Source of the DNA: Arabidopsis thaliana
Taxonomy: Eukaryota; Streptophyta; Magnoliopsida; Brassicales; Brassicaceae
Direction of reading: 5' to 3'
Assembly: GCF_000001735.4 (NCBI RefSeq)
Contig: NC_003070.9
Location: forward strand, 27,947,971-28,011,970
DNA length: 64,000 bases
Shown here: piece by piece, positions 1-11,877 of the stretch
Layout: every line of letters starts with the position of its first letter
Numbering within the stretch: the first letter of the stretch is position 1
The notes under the pieces: model-generated
Told to the model about the DNA's origin: nothing
Database searches by the model: none
The model's input: only the letters and a program-made list of their open reading frames with translations
Program-made: the position numbers and the translations under genes

Positions 1-317
1 CACAAAAGACAAAATAAGAAACAAATATATATATTCGTGAAATGCATCATTCATCTAAATCATTCGTATATTCTGTAAATAGTTTTTTAGTTGAATTGTC
101 AGGGAGCCTAAAATCCATCATCATTAGTATATATTCTCTCAAGAATTTATTTGAGCTTAACATGTGTATGTATTTAGAGTCAATAAGATATAGTCTCGTA
201 CGGTTCAACGACACCCATTTAAAGTTTCCGGACTAAACCTCTGAAAGACCAAAACAATGTAGGGACAACTTAAGAAACAAGGACAGAACTTTGTCTTACG
301 GCAAGAGTTGAATGAAA
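1..317. other. spacer downstream of DPMS2
   Basis: AT-rich sequence beyond the DPMS2 stop codon. It probably holds the DPMS2 3' UTR. Only short chance ORFs are seen and nothing else is recognisable. Confidence 0.6.
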
Positions 318-684
318 TTAAGCCTTCTTCTTTTTGGATTTGAGCATGACCATGCCGATGAATACGGAAATGAGAGAGAGAAGAGCTATGCCGGCAAAGA
401 CAGGTACGAGAATGGCATAGTCTTGGGGTAAGAAGTACTTGTGGATGAAGTGATCACTATCTACAAATGGCTGTACAAAACGAAAATTCTATTATGTCAG
501 CTTTTTCCTAGTAATATCCTAAACATTAGATGACATTGGTACATCAAACTGACAATGTCTTTTTAAGGAACTTGGGGGAGATGTTGTCACTTACCAGGAT
601 GATGACCCAAAAAGTATAGTACGTGAATATGGACAAGCTGATTGAAGATAGTAGAAGCCCGACTGCTCGATCCGCTAATTCCAT
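318..684 (-). CDS. DPMS2: dolichol-phosphate mannose synthase regulatory subunit 2
   Basis: Small ER membrane subunit of dolichol-phosphate mannose synthase, which supplies Dol-P-Man for N-glycosylation, GPI anchors and C/O-mannosylation. Two coding exons, 595-684 and 318-470, are joined by an intron with a good GTAAGT donor and ACAG acceptor, giving 80 residues, the expected DPM2 size. The protein starts MELADRAVGLLLSS and has two hydrophobic helices (about residues 8-30 and 46-70) separated by a short polar loop with HKYF. It ends in a lysine-rich tail, KSKKKKA, typical of a cytosolic ER-membrane terminus. The 5' leader runs toward the 3' end of the neighbouring maturase gene in the same orientation. 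Family assignment rests on size, topology and recognised sequence; splice sites keep the frame exactly. Confidence 0.9.
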
Positions 685-1051
685 TTTGTCAAGTTCAAAA
701 CCTGCAGCACCGCAAATCAATTGTGAGAAAAAAATCAGAAAAATTCAAGAAGCTAAGCATTGGAAGATACAGTCAAAAGTGAAGGAAGTTATATTGTGAA
801 TGTCAATGAGACCATTTCACCTAGACTTTTCCCATTAGACCAGCTAATGCCATGGTTTTATGTTCTGAGGGTATGCAAACTGTGCTACTGCACAAGGCCT
901 CTAGAAATTAAAACATTTGAAGAACGATAATCACCGGACATATGATTTGCTAGACATCAGATACACAAAGCTCAACAACTGCCTAAAACGAATCAGAGTT
1001 GACCTAGGAAGAATCAAACACTTGCAAGACTCTTGTCGTGGAGAGTAGTAA
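685..1051. other. short intergenic region, DPMS2 leader and nMAT4 3' end
   Basis: About 370 bp between two minus-strand genes. It must hold the DPMS2 promoter and 5' UTR and the nMAT4 3' UTR. No further gene or element is seen. Confidence 0.5.
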
Positions 1052-3448
1052 TCATCTCCAGGCTCCAAAATCAACAGCTTGAAGTGATATTTGACCTATA
1101 TACAGATCTTTGAGGTGTTGCTTACACAGCCCTATTCTCCTTCCATTTAAGCTAGAAGGAATACAAACAGAAAATCCAGTTTTCCAACCTGGAAACTTCT
1201 GTCTCTCCATTGCATGTAAAGTATAAACAGCAGGTGCAGCCATCGAACAACCAATTACGAAGCAATTGCAAGGCCTTGATTCGCTCACTAATCGAGCTAA
1301 AGACAATAAACACAAACCACTATTGGAAAGGCCGTATGTTAGATGTTCATCCCTGTCAAAAGCAGGAGAATCTAGTTTCTCATGTTGTATTTCCTGTTCT
1401 ATATCTTCAGCAGAGGGAATAGTGCTCAGTTCCAAATCAAGGCGTTTCTCTATTTCATTTTCATGTATTCGATATTTTGCTGCCAAAGTACGGATGCATG
1501 ACATTCTGATCTGATTATCAATAAGAGCCTTTATCTCATCAAAATTACTACAGCCTTCATACCAAATCACCCATCGCCGAACAAGTCCTGAATACCAATC
1601 AATTATTTGGGCAGTATCTAGCAAAATAAGCATAGAATTTGAACGAGCATAACCCTTGGCTGTTATTAATCCGTAGCGATAAAGACGCCTTCCTATAGCA
1701 TTAGTCGGAGCGACAACATCACCAAAGAAAACAGGTCTATCATGAGATTGTGGACATGGCAAAAGCGCTTCCAGATTAGCCGTCTCTGATGAAACATATG
1801 CCGCAGCAGCGTTTTGGAACTTGTAAAACGCATCTCTTAGTTCTTGAGGAACAGTAGGTTCTACAACATGCTTGGACAAGACAAACTCCTCGCTTCTATC
1901 TGCAGAGGTTCTTAGCACGTCCTCCATCCATATTCTAAGCAAGATCTTATACCAATGATCTGTTTCCATGCCTGCCTTTCTGTGGCAAGATATTTGACTC
2001 AAGGTAGAGTTACTATCCGCCAAACCTTTGATTTCTGACTCTTTGACTTTCTTCAATCCATGTCCTAACCATTTCTTTCCAATTCTAACTGTACCTAAGG
2101 TCCAAGCCTCTTCTTTCTGCAATGCAAAGAGCCTAACCTTCTCCTTTAACTTGTGAACAGCTTTGACAGTGGGACTCTCCCTAACATTTTTCCTAACCAA
2201 GGTACCCAAAACACGAAGCCCACTGGTCGCTTCACATGGTGACGGGTCTGTCTCATCTGTGATGTCCAAATGCAGTGAGTTCCGTAAGAAACCTATAGCT
2301 TCAGATCTGATATCACTTGCAACTTTCTTGGGACCAGACACAGAGAAATATATCTCATCCATAAATCTGCAGCAATAAACTCTGAGTGCAACGTCCTGCT
2401 CTGTAGTACTTTTCAAACCTTGTTCTCCGGCTTGCCTCCTAAACCAGGAACGAAGTTTTGAGCCTGGGCTATCTTCATCAGTCTTTGAATCAAGACCAAG
2501 GGCTTCATGCCTCATTGAGATTCTATAAAATTCATGATCAAACCGATCAAGATATATGTTCATTAATACACGGGACAACACCCCTTCTTGTGGAAGACCA
2601 TGGCCCTTGGGAAATCCTCCGAACTCGAGATTGAGCACCCGGGCTTCAAACATAGAACGGAGTAAGATGCTTAAACTGCTGTCTTCTACTTTTTCCTCCA
2701 TTACAGAGAGCAAGTTCTCGAAAACAGAAACATCAAGTTTTTTGTTCAGGCTCAAAGTGAAACACCAATCCGAACGAGAAATATTGTTGTTGATGTACTT
2801 CAATGCAGAGGCACGTCCCCTTCCGCTTCGACAACTATGTGAAATCTTAGAAAAATGAGGACTGAAAACAACTTCAAGAACTATTCTGATAGCCTCTTGG
2901 ACAACTTTAAGAGCTACACTAGGCAAGACAAGGACCTCTTTTGTTTTATCTCTAGCCACAATCGAAAACGTATTTGAAGCAACATCAAACACCCCACTAG
3001 AGAGCTCTTCTGCAATAGAATCAAACGCGACACTACCATTTCTTTCTGTTATAGAAACATTGGAGTTAAGCCTAATACAATCATAAGCATCCCGGAGAGT
3101 TTCAGGCCTTGCAATCACCTTCTTCAACAGATCACTAAACTTCCCATTGATGCACTGCTCTTTGACTCTTTTCTTCAACCGGAGTTCAAGAGATCGTTTT
3201 AGTTCCATACGACTTCTAGGTTTGCTATCATCATCAACATGAGAAGAAGATTCTTCTACAAGAGAAGCTAATTCCCCAGCTAGTGAAAACATTCCAGTTT
3301 CCTTACTAGCCATTTCTGCATTATCTGTTGCAAGCAGAGCCGATTTGGGAAACGTGGAGATTGTGCGACTCCATAAGCCCCGTGGGATTAGGGTTTCTAT
3401 GTAACATCGGCGCAACAAATCTAAAACTAGGTTCCGTTTCCTAAACAT
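1052..3448 (-). CDS. NMAT4: nuclear-encoded group II intron maturase (mitochondrial)
   Basis: Intronless 798-residue maturase that assists splicing of mitochondrial group II introns; in Arabidopsis nMAT4 is known to act on nad1 introns needed for complex I. The start is the ATG at 3446-3448; the frame stays open one codon upstream only through a TTG. Residues 1-40 are Arg/Ser-rich with few acids, fitting a mitochondrial presequence. A reverse-transcriptase-like region (about 90-450) contains QEGVLSRVLMNIYLDRFD, the RT block near the active site. The catalytic YADD position reads FMDE (about 362), so polymerase activity is probably lost. A maturase X domain follows around 580-710 (GRRLYRYGLITAKGY). 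No endonuclease domain is evident. A 5' UTR intron is likely upstream, with a donor near 3592. Confidence 0.93.
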   Translation of the reverse strand: MFRKRNLVLDLLRRCYIETLIPRGLWSRTISTFPKSALLATDNAEMASKETGMFSLAGELASLVEESSSHVDDDSKPRSRMELKRSLELRLKKRVKEQCINGKFSDLLKKVIARPETLRDAYDCIRLNSNVSITERNGSVAFDSIAEELSSGVFDVASNTFSIVARDKTKEVLVLPSVALKVVQEAIRIVLEVVFSPHFSKISHSCRSGRGRASALKYINNNISRSDWCFTLSLNKKLDVSVFENLLSVMEEKVEDSSLSILLRSMFEARVLNLEFGGFPKGHGLPQEGVLSRVLMNIYLDRFDHEFYRISMRHEALGLDSKTDEDSPGSKLRSWFRRQAGEQGLKSTTEQDVALRVYCCRFMDEIYFSVSGPKKVASDIRSEAIGFLRNSLHLDITDETDPSPCEATSGLRVLGTLVRKNVRESPTVKAVHKLKEKVRLFALQKEEAWTLGTVRIGKKWLGHGLKKVKESEIKGLADSNSTLSQISCHRKAGMETDHWYKILLRIWMEDVLRTSADRSEEFVLSKHVVEPTVPQELRDAFYKFQNAAAAYVSSETANLEALLPCPQSHDRPVFFGDVVAPTNAIGRRLYRYGLITAKGYARSNSMLILLDTAQIIDWYSGLVRRWVIWYEGCSNFDEIKALIDNQIRMSCIRTLAAKYRIHENEIEKRLDLELSTIPSAEDIEQEIQHEKLDSPAFDRDEHLTYGLSNSGLCLLSLARLVSESRPCNCFVIGCSMAAPAVYTLHAMERQKFPGWKTGFSVCIPSSLNGRRIGLCKQHLKDLYIGQISLQAVDFGAWR

Positions 3449-6328
3449 CAAGTTAAAATTCCGATTCCTAATTCTAAAACCTATGCGATTATATCCCGAC
3501 TAAGCCAGTACAAAGTTTCTACAATGAAACGGGACGAATCAGGTTTTTATCAATCTCTTTGCTTAAATCAACACAGAAATGGAAGGAAACTTACGTTCAG
3601 GGATGCGAAAAGCACGATTGGTCTGAGAGATAGAAATCGAAGAAGCTCTTGCTTTGCACAGTGAATTACTCGAGATTGAGAAGAAGAACTCGTGACTTGA
3701 GAATAGGAAGGAAGGAGGGACTATTTATGAAATAACATAAACTATTGCTTACTTCTATAAATTACATTTTGACACCTTTAGTTGTAGAATATTTATGTTT
3801 TAAACATTTTTTTTATAACAGACTTACAGGTAATTTAGTACGCAACAATGAGGCAGTTTCATTTACCATGAAAGCGCAAGAAAAAATATAGACAAAAATA
3901 TCATTAAATGATAAATGATTAAATTAATAAATTCGTTAATTCAGTTTGATAATTAAGATAGAAACATGAGTGATCAGCTCTTCCTACGCGGTGGACCGAC
4001 ATCATCTACTTGTTCAATTGTTTATCAGTTTCCTATCAATTGACACTTTCTTATATGTAAAATGCGTTGCTTCATGCTTTGCTTATATTCATTCCCCCAC
4101 GAATACAATAATATCTAATATTGAGCTACGTTTTAAGTTTACGTACCCCCTAAACCTCTAATTGTTTAAAAGGTTTCAAGGTTCAAGAACTCGGGTTTGG
4201 GTCGGATTAGAGCGAGTGGATATATTAGTACCTACAATATATACTTTCTCTTATTGGATCCAAAGCTATTTAATTTGGTGTCGTGCATGTGCAAGTTATT
4301 TTAGGTGATAATGTTGAATTTGACCAATGGAAACATCAAAACAACAAATGGGTACGCAGAGAAAAACCAAAACGCACAAACGACGTGGCTTTCAAGTGGC
4401 ATGGACTTTTAAATTTCATAGCAAAATTTTCTTTTGTTTGGTCGCCTTAGTTGTTTGCCTTAGTTGTTTTGGCATGAACAATGTTGGCTCAATACCATTC
4501 ACACGTCCTTAGTGTTGTTGAATGGACCATTGTTTTTTTATCGGAGGTTTCCTTTAGTTTTTTCTTTTCAACTGGTGGAAGTTAATAACTTTAAAATTGG
4601 TACCACTTTGATTTTTTTAGAATTTTGATCATTATGCATTCTAGTGTCAGAAGACACAACATGGATGCTTGAAACATATGTGGCAGAAGAGAGTGATTCA
4701 ACTTCCTACTATGATTAGTTGAAGCTTGAAGCTACTACTGTATCTTTAAAGTAATAAAATTGAAGTTATAGAAATATGACTGTAGTTGATAAACATATAA
4801 GTAGACTATTTTTAAGATAAAAAATATTAGATGATTATCCTAAATCTTGTTGCATATCATCTATCAACAACTTTGAAAGTTTGATTTGTTTCTGAGTAAT
4901 ACTACTTTTTGCAGATTTTGTTTCTAATGACACAAAATATCATTTTAGCAATTAACTATAATTCCTTTTTTATATTGTTCTCTTTATGGAAGAGAATAGT
5001 AGCCTCTGAATTTTCTAATTCAAAAAAATATCAATGGTCTATCACGAAGTGTTATACTATTCAATTCAAAATTAATTGAATACTTAGACTAATCAAGGTA
5101 AAATAATACACGCATTTGACTCTTATCACGAAGAAAAAAAAAAGGTAAGAGAAAAATATTTATAACGGGAAAATAAATAACAAACAAAAGAAACGAATAA
5201 GATGAGATTTAATGATTAACAATGATTTAAAAAAAAAACATTGGTCAAAGCACGAAGTAAGTCAACTAGTGCCGTCCATATGAATCACATTGGACCCCAC
5301 CATATACATGTATATTTTGTTAACCTCTTTTTAGTAAAATATCTTTAATTTTTTGAACATTTCAAAATGATGCCAATTTCTTCTCTTTAGTCGTCTAAAA
5401 CTTAGTTAAATAACACTTTTAAATCTCTGGAGAAGCAAATATATCTTTTAATGCTACATAAGTCACATTCACCATATATTGTATGTAACGTAATTTTTAG
5501 ATTTACATTATGCAAAAGTTTTATCTATTATCATAAACTTACCAACTCTGACACGAAGTCAAACTACTCTGGACCGGTCAACTTAGATGTCACAACTGCT
5601 CACCTAATTGTTGCCCTCGCGAGTTAACTTAAATAAAGTAATCTAATTTTATGGTTTTTTTAACCAAATCACACGATTAAAATTTCTAAACTCACACATA
5701 CTTCAATATATATAAGTTCAAACTGTCAAAATTTATTAAATGTTACCCACTAGGATAAGTTCTTGAGTGCGCAAGTGGTACCGTACAAATTAAAAGAAAA
5801 GCTAATGGTGAATCAAAAACAATATTTGTAATTGTTTACTTTTTCTAAGGAGAACTAAAATGAGTTATGGTTTAGTTTTAGTCATATGAGACTCATCTAG
5901 TCGATAAAACATCAATTTTGTTTTTGTTCTAAACGACTTCAAAGTTCAATTTTTGAAATATTCAACAAATGCGGTATTTTTCCTTAAGAAATTTTTGATA
6001 AAGACTAGTAACGTAATATATACGTTTATACGGGTCAAAATTAGCATAATATGATGACTCAATTTCACCTTTTTGTAATTAATTTTTGTGTTTGAGGAAA
6101 AGTCTAATAAATAGGAATAAATCTGTGTGATGTTCAAAGTTTTTCAGTTGCTTGGTCTACGTGCGGGCTGCTTTGTGTTTTTTTCCAACTTCTCTTTTTC
6201 TCAAATCTCTTTCCACACATGAATTTCCATGAAATTCATCTTCTTCCCCGATAATTTCCACATCTTCTCGAGGAACATCGCAGAGGACAGTAAAGAAGCA
6301 AACCAAGAAGACCAAGTGGAGGAGGACG
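3449..6328. other. nMAT4 leader and long AT-rich spacer
   Basis: The first ~300 bp hold the nMAT4 5' UTR: a minus-strand CGTAAGT donor near 3592 suggests a leader intron. From about 3750 to 6330 the sequence is AT-rich with scattered homopolymers. I see no intact gene, RNA gene or clear transposon. The last few hundred bases are the NILR1 promoter and 5' UTR. Confidence 0.5.
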
Positions 6329-9300
6329 ATGACTATGGTGACGCGTGTGATCATGACGGATGATGATTCTCAGTCACTTTGCTTTCTTTGTTTCTTACTC
6401 TTCTTTTTCATCACTGGTAATTTCTTCTCTTCTTCTGTTGTTTGAATTTGAGTTTCGTTGAGAGTTTTTGGGAATTGTAATGTCTTCTCTTCTTGAGTAT
6501 GAGTTTTGGGTTTCTGTTTCTTTCACGTTTCCTTCAAATGGGTTCAGGGTTTTAAAATTTGACGTGATTTTTTGGGGGTTTCATTGCTTTCATCAATTCA
6601 AGGTTTTACATTGTACGTAAATGAATCGCAAAGTTTTAATTTTTACTCTGTTTGATGTCGTTGATGAGTATTTTAGCTGAGTTTTTTGATGTTTTTCTTC
6701 TATGGCAGCTATAGCAGTGGCTGGAGATTCTCTGGACAGTGATAGAGAAGTCTTGTTAAGCCTAAAATCGTACCTTGAATCACGGAACCCACAGAACCGA
6801 GGACTATACACGGAATGGAAAATGGAGAACCAAGATGTTGTGTGTCAATGGCCTGGAATCATATGTACACCTCAGAGAAGTAGAGTTACAGGGATCAATC
6901 TAACTGATTCCACCATTTCAGGTCCTCTATTCAAGAACTTCTCCGCTTTAACGGAGCTCACATATCTCGATTTATCAAGGAATACGATCGAAGGGGAGAT
7001 TCCAGATGACTTGAGCCGTTGTCACAACTTAAAGCATCTGAATCTTTCTCATAATATCCTTGAAGGAGAGCTAAGTTTACCCGGGTTGTCAAATCTTGAG
7101 GTTCTTGATCTTTCGTTGAATAGGATTACGGGTGATATTCAGTCTAGCTTCCCATTGTTCTGCAACAGTTTGGTTGTTGCAAATCTGTCGACCAACAACT
7201 TTACTGGAAGAATCGATGACATCTTCAACGGGTGTAGGAATCTCAAGTATGTTGACTTCAGTTCCAATAGATTCAGTGGAGAAGTGTGGACTGGTTTTGG
7301 GAGGCTGGTCGAGTTTTCAGTTGCTGATAATCATCTCTCCGGGAATATCTCTGCTTCAATGTTCAGGGGGAACTGTACTTTGCAAATGTTGGATTTGTCT
7401 GGGAACGCTTTTGGTGGGGAATTTCCAGGCCAAGTTTCGAATTGCCAGAATCTAAATGTACTGAATCTTTGGGGAAACAAGTTCACAGGGAACATTCCAG
7501 CTGAGATTGGTTCCATATCCTCTCTCAAAGGTTTGTACTTGGGGAATAATACATTTTCTCGAGACATACCGGAAACTCTCCTGAACTTGACCAACTTGGT
7601 GTTTCTGGATTTGAGCAGAAACAAATTTGGAGGAGACATTCAAGAAATCTTTGGGAGATTCACGCAAGTAAAGTATCTAGTCTTGCATGCAAACTCATAC
7701 GTAGGAGGCATCAATTCTTCCAACATCCTCAAGTTACCCAATCTTTCAAGGCTAGATTTGGGCTACAACAATTTCTCGGGACAGTTACCTACTGAAATTT
7801 CTCAGATACAGAGTTTGAAGTTCTTGATTCTTGCTTATAATAACTTCAGTGGCGATATACCACAGGAGTATGGGAACATGCCGGGGCTTCAAGCACTTGA
7901 TCTCTCCTTTAACAAGCTGACCGGTTCGATACCAGCTTCATTTGGGAAATTGACCTCTCTTTTGTGGCTAATGCTTGCAAACAACTCTCTATCAGGAGAA
8001 ATCCCTCGAGAGATTGGCAACTGCACAAGCCTTTTGTGGTTTAACGTGGCAAACAACCAGCTCTCTGGTAGATTCCATCCTGAATTGACTAGAATGGGGA
8101 GTAATCCTTCTCCAACATTTGAAGTGAATAGGCAAAACAAAGACAAGATAATTGCTGGTTCTGGTGAATGCTTGGCGATGAAGAGATGGATTCCAGCGGA
8201 GTTCCCTCCGTTCAACTTTGTATACGCAATTCTAACCAAAAAGAGTTGCAGAAGCCTATGGGACCATGTTCTCAAAGGGTACGGTCTCTTTCCTGTCTGT
8301 TCTGCTGGTTCCACGGTACGCACGCTTAAAATTTCAGCCTATCTTCAGCTCAGTGGAAATAAGTTTTCAGGTGAGATTCCTGCAAGCATCTCTCAGATGG
8401 ACAGGCTGAGCACACTACATTTGGGTTTCAATGAGTTTGAGGGGAAACTGCCTCCAGAGATAGGACAATTGCCTCTTGCATTCCTCAACCTTACTCGAAA
8501 CAATTTCTCGGGCGAGATTCCTCAAGAAATCGGAAATCTGAAGTGCCTGCAGAATCTTGATCTGTCTTTCAACAATTTCTCTGGAAACTTTCCAACGAGT
8601 TTGAATGACTTGAATGAGCTGAGTAAGTTCAACATCTCATATAACCCTTTCATTTCTGGCGCGATACCAACAACAGGACAAGTAGCAACCTTTGACAAAG
8701 ACTCCTTTCTTGGAAATCCGCTGCTGCGGTTTCCTAGTTTCTTCAACCAATCAGGGAACAACACGAGGAAGATTTCCAACCAAGTCCTAGGAAACAGGCC
8801 AAGAACTCTTCTTTTGATTTGGATTTCCTTGGCTCTTGCATTGGCGTTTATTGCATGTTTAGTGGTATCAGGTATTGTACTTATGGTTGTTAAGGCTTCA
8901 AGGGAAGCAGAAATCGATCTCTTAGATGGGTCGAAAACCAGACATGACATGACTTCCAGTTCAGGTGGATCATCGCCATGGCTATCAGGAAAAATCAAGG
9001 TCATTCGCTTAGACAAATCAACTTTCACATACGCTGACATTCTGAAAGCAACCAGTAACTTCTCTGAGGAGAGAGTGGTAGGTAGGGGAGGCTATGGAAC
9101 TGTTTACAGAGGCGTATTGCCTGATGGAAGAGAAGTTGCAGTCAAGAAGCTTCAGAGGGAAGGCACAGAAGCAGAGAAAGAGTTCAGAGCTGAAATGGAA
9201 GTTCTAAGTGCCAACGCATTTGGAGATTGGGCACATCCGAACCTCGTGAGGCTATATGGATGGTGCCTAGATGGGTCAGAGAAAATCTTGGTGCACGAAT

Positions 9301-9941
9301 ACATGGGAGGCGGGAGCTTAGAGGAGCTCATCACAGACAAAACAAAACTTCAATGGAAGAAACGTATTGATATAGCCACAGATGTAGCAAGGGGATTAGT
9401 GTTTTTACACCACGAATGCTACCCTTCCATCGTTCACAGAGACGTCAAAGCCAGTAACGTTCTTTTGGATAAACACGGGAATGCGAGAGTGACGGATTTT
9501 GGACTAGCAAGACTCTTAAATGTAGGAGATAGCCATGTGAGCACAGTGATTGCAGGCACAATCGGGTATGTAGCTCCCGAGTATGGACAAACTTGGCAAG
9601 CCACCACAAGAGGAGATGTTTACAGCTACGGAGTATTGACCATGGAACTCGCGACGGGTAGAAGAGCTGTTGATGGAGGAGAAGAGTGTTTGGTCGAATG
9701 GGCAAGACGTGTAATGACAGGTAACATGACAGCCAAAGGTTCACCAATAACCCTGTCAGGGACCAAACCAGGGAACGGAGCTGAGCAAATGACTGAGCTA
9801 CTAAAGATTGGTGTGAAGTGTACAGCTGATCATCCTCAGGCAAGACCAAACATGAAAGAAGTTCTAGCTATGTTGGTTAAGATATCCGGTAAAGCAGAGC
9901 TCTTCAATGGCTTATCTTCACAAGGTTACATAGAAATGTAA
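6329..9941 (+). CDS. NILR1: LRR receptor-like kinase, nematode-induced LRR-RLK 1
   Basis: Plasma-membrane LRR receptor kinase; the Arabidopsis protein is reported to perceive nematode ascarosides and trigger immunity. Exon 1 is 6329-6416, with in-frame ATGs at 6329 and 6335; the first gives 1106 residues. Exon 2 is 6709-9941 and the junction codon is GCT. Order: hydrophobic signal peptide (FLCFLLFFFITA), an LRR cap with two Cys, about 20 LRRs, an island region near 514-567 (starting GECLAMKRW) before the last LRRs, a transmembrane helix at about 731-758, then a kinase domain. Kinase motifs seen are GRGGYGTVYRG (about 820), VAVKK, HRDVK (about 938) and DFG (about 960). HRD makes it an RD kinase. 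The layout resembles BRI1/PSKR-class receptors. The gene ends 288 bp from a convergent RING gene. Confidence 0.95.
6417..6708 (+). other. NILR1 intron 1
   Basis: 292-bp intron separating the signal-peptide exon from the rest of NILR1. The donor is CTG|GTAATT and the acceptor GGCAG|CT; splicing keeps the signal peptide in frame. An ATG at 6702, just inside the intron 3' end, could mislead a start call and would remove the signal peptide. Confidence 0.85.
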
Positions 9942-10229
9942 AAATCTTTCTTTCTTTTCTTCTTTCAGATTTATTATACAGAACAACAGAGTTTTCTTCT
10001 TCACCATTTTTCGTTTCATTGTTTCTGATTCTTCTTGTACACAGAACCTCATTGTTATCAGACAGATAGGGATAGAGAAAGGTAGTTTTGTTCGCAATGT
10101 ACAGAGACACAATCTGAAAATAAAGATCTTCTCTTCTTCTTGTCTATATTGAGTGTAAACAACGTTGGCTCTATCTCGTGTTTCTTACAAGTCAGGAAAC
10201 ATACAGGAAGAAAGAAACAGTACAATGAG

Positions 10230-11015
10230 TCAGGTTGCAATCTCTCTGATCAGCCAGTTTAAGCTCGGGAAGGCAAAATAAAGGACGAGAAACGACGGGA
10301 CAGCCAAAGCAAACGTAACAAAGAAATAAACCCCGAGAACTGCAGCACTCACAGGGATTGCATATAAAGCCATCAACAGGAATATGACTACCAGAGGAAA
10401 CTTAGCCAACAAATGAGCAACAAGAGCCATTGACTTACGTACCGAGTCATGGAGCCTCCCAGTTCTGAAGAATCCTCTGGTCACACCATTCCACCAGCTG
10501 CGATTGTCCAGCAACCCTTCATCACCCAAGGCGGTATTACTCACTCCATCACACCTATTTCTCAAGTCTCTCTGCCCTGAAGCAACCCTTTTGTTGTCGC
10601 TGGGTGCCTCCGATCTGGAGCCATTCATGCTTTCTACCATCCACAGAAGGTAAAAGTTCTTGGAAGGAAATCTGATGGTTCCATTGCAAACCAGCCTTAA
10701 AGAGAGAATATTGCACCAAGGGCAAGCAACGAAGAAGGGAAGCTGGAATGGTAAAGCAGAGGATTTGATGACAATGGCACGTTGAAGCCCTAAGAGACAG
10801 TACTTGCAGATTGTATGACCACACCATAAGACATAAGGTACATTCTCAACAACGTTGAATGATTCCCAGCAAATGGGACACTCCAATTTTTCTTCCTTTG
10901 TTGTCTTTCTTCCATCTCCTGATCTATCTAAAGTAGCTCTTCTTGGTTTTGTAGCAGCTTCTTCTCCCTTCGATATAAAACCTTCTCTGATCGATTTTGA
11001 AGCTAAATTCCACAT
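10230..11015 (-). CDS. membrane-anchored RING finger E3 ligase candidate
   Basis: 261-residue protein with an N-terminal C3HC4-type RING beginning CPICWESF (Cys46/Cys49), continuing CGHTICKYC and closing with CPWC after a longer spacer. The C terminus (about 196-255) has two strongly hydrophobic segments, so the protein is probably tail-anchored with the RING in the cytosol. It probably acts as a ubiquitin ligase; no substrate can be inferred. The start is the ATG at 11013-11015. The frame is open further upstream, but that stretch lies inside a leader intron (11061-11216 on the minus strand, GTAAGT donor and TTGCAG acceptor), so the extension is not real. It is transcribed divergently from XXT5. 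Confidence 0.85.
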   Translation of the reverse strand: MWNLASKSIREGFISKGEEAATKPRRATLDRSGDGRKTTKEEKLECPICWESFNVVENVPYVLWCGHTICKYCLLGLQRAIVIKSSALPFQLPFFVACPWCNILSLRLVCNGTIRFPSKNFYLLWMVESMNGSRSEAPSDNKRVASGQRDLRNRCDGVSNTALGDEGLLDNRSWWNGVTRGFFRTGRLHDSVRKSMALVAHLLAKFPLVVIFLLMALYAIPVSAAVLGVYFFVTFALAVPSFLVLYFAFPSLNWLIREIAT

Positions 11016-11060
11016 AGCAATGGAGGGATCCACAAAGATAATCACTTTGAATCTTTCTCT

Positions 11061-11216
11061 CTGCAACAAGAAAATCACACACACATACACTACATAATCA
11101 GATATGAGATTTACAATCCAACCCCCAAAGATTGGACCGAGAACATACAAAAAGTAACGAACTTGATGAAACCCAAGAAATCATTAACAGAATTACAGAA
11201 AACGAAATACACTTAC
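11061..11216 (-). other. 5' UTR intron of the RING gene
   Basis: Minus-strand CTT|GTAAGT donor and a pyrimidine-rich tract before TTGCAG acceptor. Splicing leaves a short leader exon before the ATG at 11015 and removes an in-frame but noncoding extension. Confidence 0.6.
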
Positions 11217-11877
11217 AAGAGTTTATCCGGTCATGAAGATGAAGATCATTGCAAAAACAAAAAATGCAACAGCTACGTCGTTGAGTTATATAATATCTCC
11301 GAAGCTCTGATGTAACCAGCGAGAAGAAAACCGGCTGAAAAAGAGACACGCGTCGTAAAACATGGTGACTCTGAAACGCCTTTCAATGTTTCCGCCGCCC
11401 CCACCGATTTCCTCACCTTATCCGTTTCTGTTTTCAGGTTTAACTACCAAAACGCATCGTTTCACTATACCGCCAAAATTAAACTACCGGTTTAGTTCCG
11501 TAATTTTCTATTACCGAAATCGGTTAAAGTAAAATAGTAGTTGTCGGTGAGAGTGAGCTGTACGCGTTTCTTCTTCTCCTTGTGCGCTTTCTGGATCGAA
11601 CGAAGCATTTTCCTCCGACAATATATTTTTAAGTAATGACAATGTTTCCGCATTATTGGGTTTAATTCCATTTTTAAATTAGGGTTCTTCAGATCGACAA
11701 ATCTTTCTCTTTCTCTTTCCCCGATCGGAATCATGCTAAAGATCTGAACTTTTTCTCAGATCCGTGAATAAGTAAGTACGGAGAGACAGAAACATACTCA
11801 GACTGATCTGAGGAAAACAAAGTTGATGGTCGCAAACCTGTAAGTGAAATCTATAGAGAGAGACGTTGAAGAAGAAA
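11217..11877. promoter_or_regulatory. bidirectional promoter, RING gene and XXT5
   Basis: Roughly 650 bp shared between two divergent genes, including both 5' UTRs. The XXT5 leader has two tiny uORFs: ATGCTAAAGATCTGA at about 11733 and ATGGTCGCAAACCTGTAA at 11825-11842, the latter ending 35 bp before the main ATG. No clear TATA box was identified for either side. Confidence 0.5.

Noticed and set aside
4327-4512. 61-aa ORF METSKQQMGTQ... in the spacer before NILR1
   Set aside because: It has a basic N-terminus and a hydrophobic segment, but no promoter, splice or family support; probably chance.
6702-6708. ATG at 6702 as NILR1 start
   Set aside because: It lies in the intron; using it loses the signal peptide, whereas splicing from exon 1 gives a standard LRR-RLK N-terminus.
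7889-9849. Long antisense ORFs (102-172 aa) inside NILR1
   Set aside because: They lie in shadow frames of the strongly coding LRR/kinase exon, have no start context and no recognisable family.
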